Origin: Plectonema radiosum NIES-515
Lineage (GTDB): Bacteria > Cyanobacteriota > Cyanobacteriia > Cyanobacteriales > Nostocaceae
Direction: 5' to 3'
Assembly: GCF_025753815.1 (NCBI RefSeq)
Contig: NZ_JAOWRF010000405.1
Coordinates: forward strand, 23,130-87,129
DNA length: 64,000 nt
Position 1 is the first letter of the stretch, and every line of letters starts with the position of its first letter. A program made the translations under genes and the position numbers. Below, in pieces: positions 8,421-17,657 of this stretch. The notes beneath the pieces were generated by a model. The model saw nothing but the letters and a program-made list of their open reading frames with translations, did not search any database and was not told the origin of the DNA.

Positions 8421-9665
8421 ATGACTAAATTGAATCGCTGGGCAACCGTAGCGTTAACAGCAGTATTAATTCTCACCGGGTTGCTTGTTGGTTTGGGAAT
8501 CATAGAAATTGGCTTACGCATTGCGGGGATTGAATACCCGGCATTTTATGTTGTTGATGAACATAGAGGTTGGGTAGGGCAACCGAATGTTTCTGGGTGG
8601 TATCGCACTGAAGGTGAATCCTATGCCCAGTTTAACTCTGATGGCTTTCGCGATGGAAAACACACCAAAGTTAAACCAGAAAATACCCTCAGAATAGCGC
8701 TGCTGGGAGACTCGATGGTAGAGGCTTTACAAGTGCCATTCTCACAAGGTTTTGGGGCAATAACGGAACGCGAATTAAGTACTTGCCCAACTTTGGCTGG
8801 GCAGAAGGTAGAAGTGATTAACTTTGGGATTAGTGGTTATGGAACAGCCCAAGAACTAATTACCCTACGGGAGAAAGTCTGGAACTATTCACCTGATATA
8901 GTATTGCTGGCTTTTTTAACTTTAAACGATGTTATTGACAACTCCCATAGTCTGAGCCAGAAACTGGAGTTTGATCAATTATTTTCACTCAGACCGTATT
9001 TTATCATGAAGAACGGTAATCTAGTCTTTGATACCACAGAGAACGATCGCTCAAAGAATTCATGGTGGAACAAAAATTATGCCAAAATAAAAAGTCACTT
9101 GCGGATTTTACAGCTTTTTAACCAGCTACGAACTGATTTTAGGGGTCTTCCTACGGTCAAAAAATCGACAGTCAGGGACTTGCAGTCAATTGGTGTCGAA
9201 GAACGGGTTAAACTTTTATCTTGGGGTCACGATGTCTACAAACAACCTACTGACCCTGACTGGCAGCAAGCGTGGCAAGTCACAGAGGGATTAATTAGCT
9301 TAATGCACCATGAGGTAATTGCCAAGGGAGCAGATTTTACAGTTGTTACCTTGAGCGGGTTTGCTCCAGTTTATCCCGATCCTTCAGTGCGCCAACAATA
9401 TATGCAAGCATTTGGTGTGACTGATTTGTTTTATCCAGAGAAGCGGATTACAGATTTGGGTGAGAAATCCGGGTTCAGTGTGCTTAATCTGGGAGAACCT
9501 TTTCAGGCTTATGCCGATCAGAATAAAGTTTGCGTAAGCGGATTTGCCAAGACTGGTCTCTGTGGAGGGCATTGGAATGCCGTGGGACATGAACTGGCAG
9601 GAAAAATGATTGCTTCTAAGCTGTGTGAAAAACTTACTTCTATAGCTAGCAATCAGGTGCAATAA
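8421..9665 (+). CDS. SGNH/GDSL-hydrolase family protein with N-terminal membrane anchor
   Basis: A 414-aa protein. ATG 8421 follows GAGGAG by 4 nt. A transmembrane segment covers about residues 10-32. The catalytic blocks are LLGDSMVEALQVP (block I Ser), FGISGYGTAQ (block II Gly), FLTLNDVIDN (block III Asn) and HWNAVGHELAG (block V His). Such anchored SGNH proteins often act as O-acetyl- or other esterases/acyltransferases on extracytoplasmic glycans. Its stop abuts the start of the GT39 gene, so it likely works on the same surface or exported product. Confidence 0.84.
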   Translation: MTKLNRWATVALTAVLILTGLLVGLGIIEIGLRIAGIEYPAFYVVDEHRGWVGQPNVSGWYRTEGESYAQFNSDGFRDGKHTKVKPENTLRIALLGDSMVEALQVPFSQGFGAITERELSTCPTLAGQKVEVINFGISGYGTAQELITLREKVWNYSPDIVLLAFLTLNDVIDNSHSLSQKLEFDQLFSLRPYFIMKNGNLVFDTTENDRSKNSWWNKNYAKIKSHLRILQLFNQLRTDFRGLPTVKKSTVRDLQSIGVEERVKLLSWGHDVYKQPTDPDWQQAWQVTEGLISLMHHEVIAKGADFTVVTLSGFAPVYPDPSVRQQYMQAFGVTDLFYPEKRITDLGEKSGFSVLNLGEPFQAYADQNKVCVSGFAKTGLCGGHWNAVGHELAGKMIASKLCEKLTSIASNQVQ

Positions 9666-11306
9666 ATGGATAAGCCGCAATTACTAGCTTCATCAAATCC
9701 CCCAACTTGGTTAAAAATCTTAGTAATAATCATCATCGGGTTAGGCATTTTCTTTCGCTTTGCCCATCTAGGGCAAAAAATATACTGCTGTGATGAATCT
9801 TGGACATCCGTAGCAATTTCTGGGCACACGGTAGCCGAGCTAAGACAGGAAGTTTCTCATCATCAAGGCACAATTCCTATTACCACCTTCGACAAATATC
9901 AACACATTAATCCAGAGCATGGTGTGGCTGATACAGTCAATTACTTAATCACCTCAGACCCACAGCATCCCCCATTGTATTATGTAATGGTCAGATTGTG
10001 GGCGCAAGTATTTGGAGATTCGCCTACCGGGGTGAGGAGTTTATCAGCACTCATCAGTCTGTTGATATTTCCCAGCGTGTATTGGCTGTGTTTAGAGTTG
10101 TTTGAGTCACCAGTTGTGGGGTGGGTTGCGATGGCATTAATTGCCGTTTCTCCCTTGCATCTCTTCTTTGCTCAAGAAGCACGTCAATACAGTTTGTGGA
10201 TGGTAGAAATTTTAGGTTCGAGTGCTGCTTTATTACGAGCTATCAGACAAGAAAATAAAGTAAATTGGGCTGTGTATACCCTCACCTTAGCCTTAGGATT
10301 ATACACCCATTTATTCACAGTTTTAGTAATGATAGCTCATGGGATTTATGTAGTTATTCAACAACAGTTTCGCTTTACCAAAACCTTCCTCAATTATTTA
10401 CTTGGTACGATTGCTGCCTTCTTAATGCTTTCACCCTGGCTGATTGTGCTCATCACCCACATTCGCACAGCACTAGAGCTAACTTCAGGGTGGGCAATAA
10501 AAAGAATAGATAATCCTTTCGAGCTAATCGCTATTTTTCTGATTCGAGTTACCCGAACATTTTTCGATCTTAATTTAACTTCAGATATATTTGCGTTTAA
10601 TAGTTTGGCTGTGGAAGGTGATTTATTTTATAGTATTACTGCATTAATATTCAGTTTATTTTTGATTGTTTACTTGATATTATTTTTCGTAAAATTTGTT
10701 CAAAATAAAACAAGTTTATTAATGTTTTTATTGGGAGGATTTCCTAGTCTATTGTTAGTGATATATGACCTGCTTTTTGGAGGAAGTCGCTCCCTTCAAG
10801 TTCGCTACCAGTTGCCTTTATATCTCAGCCTAGAAATTCTTGTAGCTTATGTTTTAGCTTTCTATATTTTCCAAGAACAGACTTGGCGGCAAAAAATCGG
10901 TCAATTTATGATAACGGGATTATTAATCGCCGGGTTGGTTTCTGATGTCACGTTTTTTCAAGCTGAGAATTGGTGGACGCAATCAGAAAGTCAATTTATC
11001 AAAGAAACATCTCAAGTTATCAGTAAATCAGAGAAAGCTTTACTGGTAATTAATGACTCTCCTGTTAATTTAGGAGGAATTCTAACCTTAAGTCGTCATT
11101 ATTTACCAAAAGTTCGCCTACTGCCAATAGCAGATAGTGAACTGCTGCCGATTTCTAATGAATATAACCAGATTTTCTTTATGCAAAATAATAGCAGTCT
11201 ATTTCATCAACTGGAGCAGGATAAAAGCTATCACTTCAAAGTAATTAAAGTACTTAATCCGCCACCTGGAGGTTTGTGGCAATTCGACAAAGTTGAAAAA
11301 TTGTGA
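9666..11306 (+). CDS. GT39/ArnT-like membrane glycosyltransferase
   Basis: A 546-aa polytopic protein starting immediately after the previous stop. It shows the GT-C signature: an acidic pair in the first loop (YCCDESWTS, near residue 40), SDPQHPPLYYVMVRLW near residue 98, and FAQEARQYSLWM near residue 168. About ten hydrophobic helices follow, then a C-terminal periplasmic-type domain. The family uses lipid-linked sugars to glycosylate lipids, proteins or polysaccharides outside the cytoplasmic membrane. The donor and acceptor cannot be inferred. Confidence 0.88.
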   Translation: MDKPQLLASSNPPTWLKILVIIIIGLGIFFRFAHLGQKIYCCDESWTSVAISGHTVAELRQEVSHHQGTIPITTFDKYQHINPEHGVADTVNYLITSDPQHPPLYYVMVRLWAQVFGDSPTGVRSLSALISLLIFPSVYWLCLELFESPVVGWVAMALIAVSPLHLFFAQEARQYSLWMVEILGSSAALLRAIRQENKVNWAVYTLTLALGLYTHLFTVLVMIAHGIYVVIQQQFRFTKTFLNYLLGTIAAFLMLSPWLIVLITHIRTALELTSGWAIKRIDNPFELIAIFLIRVTRTFFDLNLTSDIFAFNSLAVEGDLFYSITALIFSLFLIVYLILFFVKFVQNKTSLLMFLLGGFPSLLLVIYDLLFGGSRSLQVRYQLPLYLSLEILVAYVLAFYIFQEQTWRQKIGQFMITGLLIAGLVSDVTFFQAENWWTQSESQFIKETSQVISKSEKALLVINDSPVNLGGILTLSRHYLPKVRLLPIADSELLPISNEYNQIFFMQNNSSLFHQLEQDKSYHFKVIKVLNPPPGGLWQFDKVEKL

Positions 11307-11340
11307 ACACTATAACGGGTTGCACTTGGATACAATACAG

Positions 11341-11404
11341 AACCTCACCCCGTCCGTTTCCGGACACCCCTCTCCTTTATAAGGAGAGGGGAAGGGGTGA
11401 GGTT
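11341..11404. repeat. Nested inverted repeat, terminator-like
   Basis: The outer arms AACCTCACCCC/GGGGTGAGGTT enclose a perfect stem CCCCTCTCCTT-TAT-AAGGAGAGGGG (11367-11391). It follows the GT39 stop by about 35 bp and ends near a T-run, so it may end the operon. The same sequence type is common between genes in filamentous cyanobacteria. Confidence 0.7.
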
Positions 11405-11495
11405 TTATGTACCTCGAATTTAAAATTATTCACATACATTGAATTTTCTCGCCGACTTATCTAGATAAAATTCTAACAAAAGGGTAAAAGTAAGC

Positions 11496-11780
11496 ATGAA
11501 TTCAAAATTGCAAGTTTTTCTGGATAGGATGAAAAATTACTATCACTGGTCGAACAAAATTGAGGTTGCAAAAGAATCTGTCTTCCACTGCGCGGGATAT
11601 ATATTAAGAACAAGAATCGCAATTCAAGGAGTCGATAACAATCTGAATATTGCGGAAAATGCAAGGATATTGAATTACGACATTGTGATCAAAGGCAGCG
11701 GTAATAGCCTAGAGATTGAAAGCGATTGCGTTGTTAATGGCAATCATGTATCCTTGACAATGTGGGATGAAGGATATTAA
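11496..11780 (+). pseudogene. Left-handed beta-helix fragment (truncated acyltransferase-like)
   Basis: A 94-aa frame with repeats of the hexapeptide type (IAIQGVDNNLNIAENARI, then DIVIKGSGNSLEIESDCVV) but no catalytic or C-terminal part. The same N-terminal architecture opens the next gene (IDIKGTNNRIIIASGTKL), so this looks like the front of a duplicated acyltransferase that lost its rear. It could still be an expressed short protein. It overlaps the longest frame of the following gene by 14 nt. Confidence 0.55.
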
Positions 11781-12387
11781 TACAACCATGAATAAGAGTT
11801 TTAGTGAATTTATGAATTGGCGGCAAAGCAAGCGTCAGTGGTATGACAAAGTGGGGGTTAATCGACGGATCGATATTAAAGGAACTAACAACCGCATTAT
11901 CATTGCAAGTGGGACAAAGCTTCGCAATCTCAAAATTGTCATTCATGGGAACGACAATCTACTTTCCATCGGGAAAAATTGCGATATCAATGGGTTTATG
12001 GAAATGTCGGGTAATGGTAATGAAATTATACTCGGCAGTCGAACAGAGATTTCCGAGAATGTGCGTCTGCTTGCACATGGAGGAAAACGAATCAAAATTG
12101 GTGAGAGGTGTATGATAGCTGATTCGACTGAGATCCGTACAACAGATAGCCATTCGATTTTGAATGCGGAAGGCGATCGCATTAACCCTGATGAGAGTAT
12201 CGAAATAGGCGATCGCGTTTGGATCACCCGCGAGGTGATGGTGTTAAAAGGTGCGGACATCGGTTCTGATACGGTGATTGGTCCGAGATCAATTATTACT
12301 AAAAAAGTTCCATCTAATGCACTTGCCATAGGCATTCCTGCCAAGGTAGTGCGGACAAACATCACCTGGTTGGTCGAATCGATATAG
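11767..12387 (+). CDS. Hexapeptide-repeat (LbH) acyltransferase
   Basis: A 206-aa protein of stacked hexapeptide repeats. The C-terminal half reads IEIGDRVWITREVMVLKGAD, then IGSDTVIGPRSIITKKVPSN and ALAIGIPAKVVR. That is the acetyl-CoA/acyltransferase LbH signature, with TTDSH in the usual catalytic-His region. ATG 11788 is an alternative start. It probably acetylates a sugar in the product made by the neighbouring genes. It is followed after 84 bp by the second methyltransferase copy. Confidence 0.85.
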   Translation: MKDINTTMNKSFSEFMNWRQSKRQWYDKVGVNRRIDIKGTNNRIIIASGTKLRNLKIVIHGNDNLLSIGKNCDINGFMEMSGNGNEIILGSRTEISENVRLLAHGGKRIKIGERCMIADSTEIRTTDSHSILNAEGDRINPDESIEIGDRVWITREVMVLKGADIGSDTVIGPRSIITKKVPSNALAIGIPAKVVRTNITWLVESI

Positions 12388-12471
12388 TGGTGTACCCGTC
12401 GGTTCTATACTAAGTATTGACTAAAGCTTCTCAATTTAGATTCTGTTTCAACACCATTGAGGTATCTTTAA

Positions 12472-13506
12472 ATGAATAAAATTACTGCTACTACCTACGA
12501 AACAAATTTTTCAAAAGGGGTTGCATCTCTGGCTGATGAAGCTTGGAAAGCTAGAGATGAAGAAGTCTGGGTTAATAACGTTCAGGATTTGATCACCGAT
12601 GATGGAGTTATTCTTGATGCTGGATGTGGACTAGGAAGACTACTTCCTCGTCTCTGGTCAGCTAAAAAGATTGTCTTGGTTGAACCAGATATCAAGAGAT
12701 TTTTGCACGCTTCAGTGGTAGCCAAGTGTCTAATCAAGGAAGACGAAGAACTACTAAAAAAATTATTACAGTATAATGACTTTCTACAAACCGATGAATA
12801 CGATCTTTTGCTCCAAGAAATCAATTCATCACCACTAAAAAGTGAGAAAGTCCATCTGCTCAATGATGTAATGCAAAGCAAAGCAATATCGCAATATGGG
12901 ACTTTTGATTTGATCGTTTGTTCACACATTTATGAACATATTTCTTTGGACGTTATCCAAGAAAGTATTGCTGCTTTTTATAACTTTCTGAAACCAAACG
13001 GCTCTTTAGTGATATTTGCTTGCAAGTCTCCCATTCTCTATCACTTCCGTGACGATAAAGAGTTTAATAATCAACTTATTCTGATTACACGGGAAGAATT
13101 TTTCGATATTTGTAAAAATGGACATTCCGCAGGGTTGGGGATTCGATACATGCCATTTGATCTGTTCCCAACCCTTCTTGCCAACCCGTTTAATCCCACA
13201 TTGCAAGAGACATTTGGAGATGAGTTTAAATCTCAATCAAAATCTTATCAACTTCCAACTTCACCGCTATTTACCATCAAGCAATGGGAGGCATACCATT
13301 CTGAGTTTTATACTCATAAAACCATGCAAGTCGGCACATATATCGAAGTCCCGCAAATTCAAGCCCGTCTCTATCGACCAATCAAACCAATAGAGAGTGT
13401 TGCGGAGATATTAGAACTTGAACACCAAGTCAATCAAAATGAAATGTTAAAGAAGATGTATTTGAATGATATGGTCGTGGTTGCTAAGAAAAAAAATGGT
13501 GATTAG
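12472..13506 (+). CDS. SAM-dependent class I methyltransferase, copy 2
   Basis: A 344-aa paralogue of the protein at 4776-5804, with the same SAM motif (VILDAGCGLGRLLP) and FDLIVCSHIYEH. The conserved tail pattern EVPQIQARLY...LNDMVVVAKK is also shared. Differences cluster in residues 5-25, about 95-105 and 195-205, as expected for diverged substrate contacts. The same GAGGTATCTTTAAATGAA leader precedes it. This suggests a segmental duplication that also copied the translation signal. Confidence 0.87.
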   Translation: MNKITATTYETNFSKGVASLADEAWKARDEEVWVNNVQDLITDDGVILDAGCGLGRLLPRLWSAKKIVLVEPDIKRFLHASVVAKCLIKEDEELLKKLLQYNDFLQTDEYDLLLQEINSSPLKSEKVHLLNDVMQSKAISQYGTFDLIVCSHIYEHISLDVIQESIAAFYNFLKPNGSLVIFACKSPILYHFRDDKEFNNQLILITREEFFDICKNGHSAGLGIRYMPFDLFPTLLANPFNPTLQETFGDEFKSQSKSYQLPTSPLFTIKQWEAYHSEFYTHKTMQVGTYIEVPQIQARLYRPIKPIESVAEILELEHQVNQNEMLKKMYLNDMVVVAKKKNGD

Positions 13507-13698
13507 ACATAGGTGTGAAAAAGAATGTAGAGACTATTCTGTGCTACGTCTCTAGAAAGGTTTTAGATAAGACATATTTAATTTTTGGAGATGTCTATTA
13601 AAATCCATAAAAGTGAGACAAAATCTTTTTTAATCTAAAATCTCCAAAGTATTTCAAGCTACATAGCAATGCCAAAAATATAAATTGAAGCGAACCAA

Positions 13699-14244
13699 AT
13701 GAAAAACGATTTGCAGAAAACGTTAAAACACAATCATATAGATTTGTCTAATCTTAGCTATTTACAAAGAATTATCTTGATCACCGATGGAACCTTGACA
13801 GACATATTAGAAGCGTATTTATTAGAACATATTGAAGTCTTAAAGGTTTCCGAAAAAGTAGAAGTTACTACCAAAGAGATTCCGATATTAGAGTTAGAAG
13901 CCGGTAGCGAAATCATTGATAGAAGAATATTTTTACAAGGAAAAAATAGTAAAAAAAATTACCTTTATGCCGAATCAAAAATTGTTCTTGGAAGACTAGA
14001 TGAAGATTTCAAAAATGGATTATTGAAATCTCAAACACCGATAGGTCATCTTTGGTTAAAATTCCGATTGGAAACTTTTAAAGAGATTATTGATTCCGGC
14101 AAAGAACCTGTTAATGAACTGTCTGCTTATTTTCTAGATACGGAACCAAAAGACCAATTGCTTTTTCGTACTTACCGTGTTTTTTCTAATCGGAAACCTA
14201 TCATGATGATTACAGAAAAATTTCCGCAAAGCTACTTTATCTGA
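13699..14244 (+). CDS. Chorismate lyase-like protein (UbiC/DUF98 family)
   Basis: A 181-aa protein resembling the chorismate-pyruvate lyase superfamily. LQRIILITDGTLTDILEAYL near residue 25 is the substrate-lid segment and EAGSEIIDRRIFLQG near residue 75 holds the conserved Arg. PIGHLWLKFRLETFKEI follows, and a terminal FRTYRVFSNRKPIMMITEKF supplies the acidic residue of the active site. Family members release 4-hydroxybenzoate from chorismate. In bacteria with assembly-line clusters this acid is used as a starter unit. Next to a decayed adenylation/carrier gene this is a plausible role here, but it is inference. Confidence 0.78.
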   Translation: MKNDLQKTLKHNHIDLSNLSYLQRIILITDGTLTDILEAYLLEHIEVLKVSEKVEVTTKEIPILELEAGSEIIDRRIFLQGKNSKKNYLYAESKIVLGRLDEDFKNGLLKSQTPIGHLWLKFRLETFKEIIDSGKEPVNELSAYFLDTEPKDQLLFRTYRVFSNRKPIMMITEKFPQSYFI

Positions 14245-14353
14245 AATATTCACTTTTGAGTCAATCAAAAAGCTTGGATATAAGTGCCTGATTCAATGAT
14301 ATCGACTACCACTTCTTTCTTAAACTATTTGTGGACAGAGTTATGAATTTTTT

Positions 14354-14988
14354 ATGGGCAGAGAAACAAGTTCAATTACAAAGATAGATGAAGAAAAATT
14401 ATACCCTATCTACTGCACCAGCTTTTAGAAGTCTGCGCCAAGAATTACCCAGATAATGAAGCTGTAATCGATAAAAACAGCAGCATTACTTATCGGGAGC
14501 TAGATGAACTTTCAAATCGGCTAGCCTACGTCCTCAAAAGCAACGGTGTAATTCGTGGCGATCGCGTGGGTATTTGCTTAGACCCATCAATTGAGGAAGT
14601 CGTAGCCATTTACGGCATCCTGAAAGCTGGTGCGGCTTACGTCCCTATGGATTCCTATACTCCTGTCCAGCGAGTAGCTTTTATGATTGAAAATTGCGGA
14701 ATTAAAGCTCTGGTTACTACTGGGCAAACAATTACGAAGTTCTATACAGAAGAAGTTATAGACAAAGTTTTTAGCTATGTACAATGCGTAATTATGAAAG
14801 TAGTTTTGTCGAAAGATTTGCTCCGGCTCCAGAGTAGAATATTAGATTCAATGAGCATCTTACAACTACAAGCCTTTCTTGAATAAAAGTTTAATTTAAC
14901 GATAAACCCAGAAGAAGTCTTACCAGAGAATTTTGAAACAGTTAATACTATTAAGTCCTTTGTTATTAGCAAATTAGTAATTGATTGA
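14354..14988 (+). pseudogene. Decayed acyl/aminoacyl-adenylation domain fused to a carrier-protein remnant
   Basis: From ATG 14354 the frame gives MGRETSSITKIDEEKLYP. It then shifts near 14405 to YLLHQLLEVCAKN...ITYRELDELSNRLA and VGICLDPSIEEVVAIYGILK. KAGAAYVPMD follows, the N-terminal third of an AMP-forming enzyme. At about 14780 it jumps, without the catalytic core, to ILDSMSILQLQAFLE, the DSL phosphopantetheine motif of a carrier protein. A TAA interrupts there, and the same frame continues as KFNLTINPEEVLPENFETVN to a stop at 14988. One frameshift, a large internal deletion and one nonsense codon mark it as dead. Confidence 0.82.
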
Positions 14989-15049
14989 TTGATTAGCGGA
15001 ATTTTCAGAAAAACTGCATCTAAACCGCATTTTTTAATCAAATTATTTT

Positions 15050-15301
15050 TTCTGGAATGATGTATGGACTTTTCGTAATATGTCTGTTCAGCAAAAATTA
15101 GGCACTCAGCGGTTGCAGCGTTTTTTCAAGTTCAACCTAATTTGTTTTTTTGGACTTATTTTCAATAGTTTAATTGTGAATTTGCTGTTTTATAAGTTCG
15201 AGATGAATGAATACATGGCAAAATTGATAGCAATTATTTGTGTTACCCTCTAGAATTTTTCGCTCAACTGGAAGGTAAACTGGCAAATAACGGAGACATA
15301 A
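15050..15301 (+). pseudogene. GtrA-type membrane domain remnant
   Basis: The frame without a start reads QRFFKFNLICFFGLIFNSLI, then MNEYMAKLIAIICVTL, a stop codon, and NFSLNWKVNW. GtrA domains (at the C-terminus of some polyprenyl-phosphate sugar synthases) carry V-T-x-W-N-F at that point. The TAG at 15251-15253 therefore most likely replaced the Trp codon TGG. No glycosyltransferase part precedes it. Confidence 0.62.
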
Positions 15302-15448
15302 GTATAATTGATAAATAATATTTATCTTGACAGATATTCTTATAATATAATACTCAGGACGCGGATTTTTGAAATGTCGATATCATATATATACGCCTTT
15401 ATTAATAGAGGCGAGCATTTCAACCGTTAACAAATTGAGTAAAAGGTA

Positions 15449-16315
15449 ATGACTACTTCTGAAATAACTACTGTTGATCAGAAAAACCAGAGAGGAAATT
15501 CCTCTACGGGAGAAAACTCATACTCTTCATCAGGTCAAAAAATCTTATTTACCTTGAAGGCGCTTGAGTATTTATTACTAGCTGCTATTATCTGCTCTGG
15601 CATAATTGTTATTTTTTTGTCAGATAATAAAAGTGCTGTAATTGCTGGAGCAATTTCTCTGACTATTTCGATTTTTTTGTTACTCATCAACAAACAAGCA
15701 TTTGAAGAATCTAAGAATGCCGCTAACCAGTATGGTATTGCCCAAAAAGCTGAACTATATACTTCTCTATTGACCAATAATAACTCCTTGGAAAAAAATA
15801 CCTTCATTCCAGCAAGGGCAAAGGCTTTACAGTATTGCCAAGATATGATTGACGATTATAAAAAAACTCGCAATCTATCGAGAAACCTTTACTATGTTTT
15901 GCAAATTGCAACTGTTATTTTATCAGGAGTCACACCAATTTTAGTTTTGGTAGACAAATTGGAAGCCGGACAAGCTTGGCTCAAGTGGCTCCCCGTAATC
16001 TGTCCGGCTATTGCTTCTATAGTTGCCAGTATAGTTACCTCCTTTCCTTTTCAGAAGAATTCGCTTGCTGCTAACACAGCCATTGAATTGTTAGAGGCTG
16101 AACAAGAGAAGTTTATATTAGGAGTAACTCCGTCTTATCGTTGCTATGATGTATCTGACGAAACTGAACGGCAACAAAAGGCAAGTCAGGCAATAGAACA
16201 GTTTATTGTTCAAGTGAATAACATTCATCTCCAGCAACTGCAACCAATGGAAGAAAAGCAGTCACAGAAGACAGAATCAACTGCATCTAACGAGTCAAAA
16301 TCTCAGCAAAGTTAA
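15449..16315 (+). CDS. DUF4231-family membrane protein
   Basis: A 288-aa protein. A Ser-rich soluble head is followed by a pair of helices (about 45-62 and 66-80), a charged region and a second helix pair (about 150-165 and 178-198). The C-terminal tail is Gln/Lys/Ser-rich. This two-hairpin layout fits DUF4231, a family related to SLATT-type membrane proteins proposed to act as pore-forming effectors or sensors. It is intact although surrounded by pseudogenes, which suggests selection. Its function here is unknown. Confidence 0.68.
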   Translation: MTTSEITTVDQKNQRGNSSTGENSYSSSGQKILFTLKALEYLLLAAIICSGIIVIFLSDNKSAVIAGAISLTISIFLLLINKQAFEESKNAANQYGIAQKAELYTSLLTNNNSLEKNTFIPARAKALQYCQDMIDDYKKTRNLSRNLYYVLQIATVILSGVTPILVLVDKLEAGQAWLKWLPVICPAIASIVASIVTSFPFQKNSLAANTAIELLEAEQEKFILGVTPSYRCYDVSDETERQQKASQAIEQFIVQVNNIHLQQLQPMEEKQSQKTESTASNESKSQQS

Positions 16316-16429
16316 CAAAGTTAATAGTCACTAAAATAAATTTGCCTTGAAAATGGGTAATGGGGAATTGCTAATTGGTAATTCCCCCTTGTCCCCTTGT
16401 CCCCTTGTCCCCCTTGTCCATTAGGTTTG

Positions 16430-17024
16430 GTAGAGACGCGATCGCTTGCGTCTGAACTCCAACCGTTAACTGGAAACGTTTCCCTTGCTCCGATTCAGCA
16501 TTGGTTTTTTGCCCAAAATTTGCCGCATCCACATTATTGGAACCAAGCAGTAGCAGTTAGTTTAAGCGAACCGTTGAACATCAATGCGCTCTTGGTTGCA
16601 TTAAACGCTTTGGTTGCTCATCATGATGTCTTTCGCTTGGGATTCTGCGAAAATCAGGGCAACTGGGAGCAATTTTCTGCTGGGACTCTGGAAAGTCCCT
16701 CTTTGCGAATCGAAGACTTTAGCAACTATCCGCTTTCATCGCAAGAACATGCTTTAACAGCTTTCATCGCAAGAACATGCTTTAACAGCAATTGTCGAAG
16801 AAGAACATGGGTCTTTCCAACTTGCTCATGCCCCATTGTTGCGGCTTTTGTATGCCAAAAACCTGAGTGAATACGGAAACGTTTTGTATCTCTTCGGACA
16901 TCATTTAGTTGTAGACGGCGTATCTTGGCGGATTCTGATTGCAGATTTACACCAAGCTTACCAACAGGCGATCGCTAAAGTGCCGATTTCTTTACCTTTA
17001 AAAACATCCTCTAAGACTGGCTGA
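16430..17024 (+). pseudogene. NRPS condensation/epimerisation domain fragment, frameshifted
   Basis: The first frame reads VSLAPIQHWFFAQNLPHPHY and LVALNALVAHHDVFRLGF, the opening of a condensation-superfamily domain. The second frame continues LLRLLYAKNL, then YLFGHHLVVDGVSWRILIAD with the HHxxxDG active-site motif. DGVSWRIL and PIQHWFF favour an epimerisation domain. The frame change is caused by a 28-bp tandem duplication at 16733-16788. The sequence stops abruptly, and most of the ~450-residue domain is missing. Confidence 0.85.
16733..16788. repeat. 28-bp perfect tandem duplication that breaks the NRPS frame
   Basis: The 28-bp unit at 16733-16760 is repeated exactly at 16761-16788. Since 28 is not a multiple of 3, it shifts the reading frame of the condensation-type domain. 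Perfect copies imply a recent event. Confidence 0.9.
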
Positions 17025-17268
17025 CGTTTGCAATTGGCGATCGCAAGAGTGAAATTCAGTCACAGAGCGGTATTAGTATTTTTCTAAAGATGTCTATTAG
17101 CCGCAGAAACGGGTAGGGGTGGGGTAATATTAAATCCGTTAGCATCGGAATTATCTATTTTTGAAACGCAGAGAAGCGCAAAGGCTGACGCAAAGGGTCG
17201 CAGAGTTTTTCAGGGGAAAATATCGAATGAGGACTCCGACCCAAGGGCAAATGATATAACTTCCCTAC

Positions 17269-17657
17269 GCTACATCATTTTTGGCGGGGAAGCGCTGAAT
17301 CTGCCAAGTCTGCGTCCCTTAACACCCAACGGCAAAATTGATGGCAAAGAGCTTCCCGCACCGGAAACTAAACGGGAAAATCTCGAAGTTGCTTTTGTTC
17401 CTCTACCCCCATTGAGGAAATTTTCTTTGAGGAAGAATCGTCTTGGCAACCTAATGAATGGGTGCATGAAATTTTCGCCGAACAAGCAGCAAAAAATCCT
17501 AATTCTATTGCGGTTGTCTGCTGAGAAAATGGCACAACTTCTAGTGAAGCGAGAAACTTTAGAAGGACGCACTCTGAAGATAGCCAAAGCATTTTTACGC
17601 TTAAAACAGATGACACCAGAAGAAAAAGCCAGACTGCTCCAAGAAAAGGGCAAATAA
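17269..17657 (+). pseudogene. NRPS adenylation-domain debris (A-domain end and next A-domain start)
   Basis: IIFGGEALNLPSLRPL and TPNGKIDGKELPAPE resemble an A-domain core motif and the terminal NGKxD motif, brought close together by deletion. One frame later, IEEIFFEEESSWQPNEW and VHEIFAEQAAKNPNSIAVVC resemble the start of a following adenylation domain. It ends at a TGA. The remainder, ETLEGRTLKIAKAFLRLKQM to the stop at 17657, is an unrecognised helical tail. Several frames and missing cores show it cannot work. Confidence 0.75.

Noticed and set aside
11943..12365. 140-codon minus-strand frame opposite the LbH acyltransferase
   Set aside because: The forward strand encodes clear hexapeptide repeats; this is a shadow frame.
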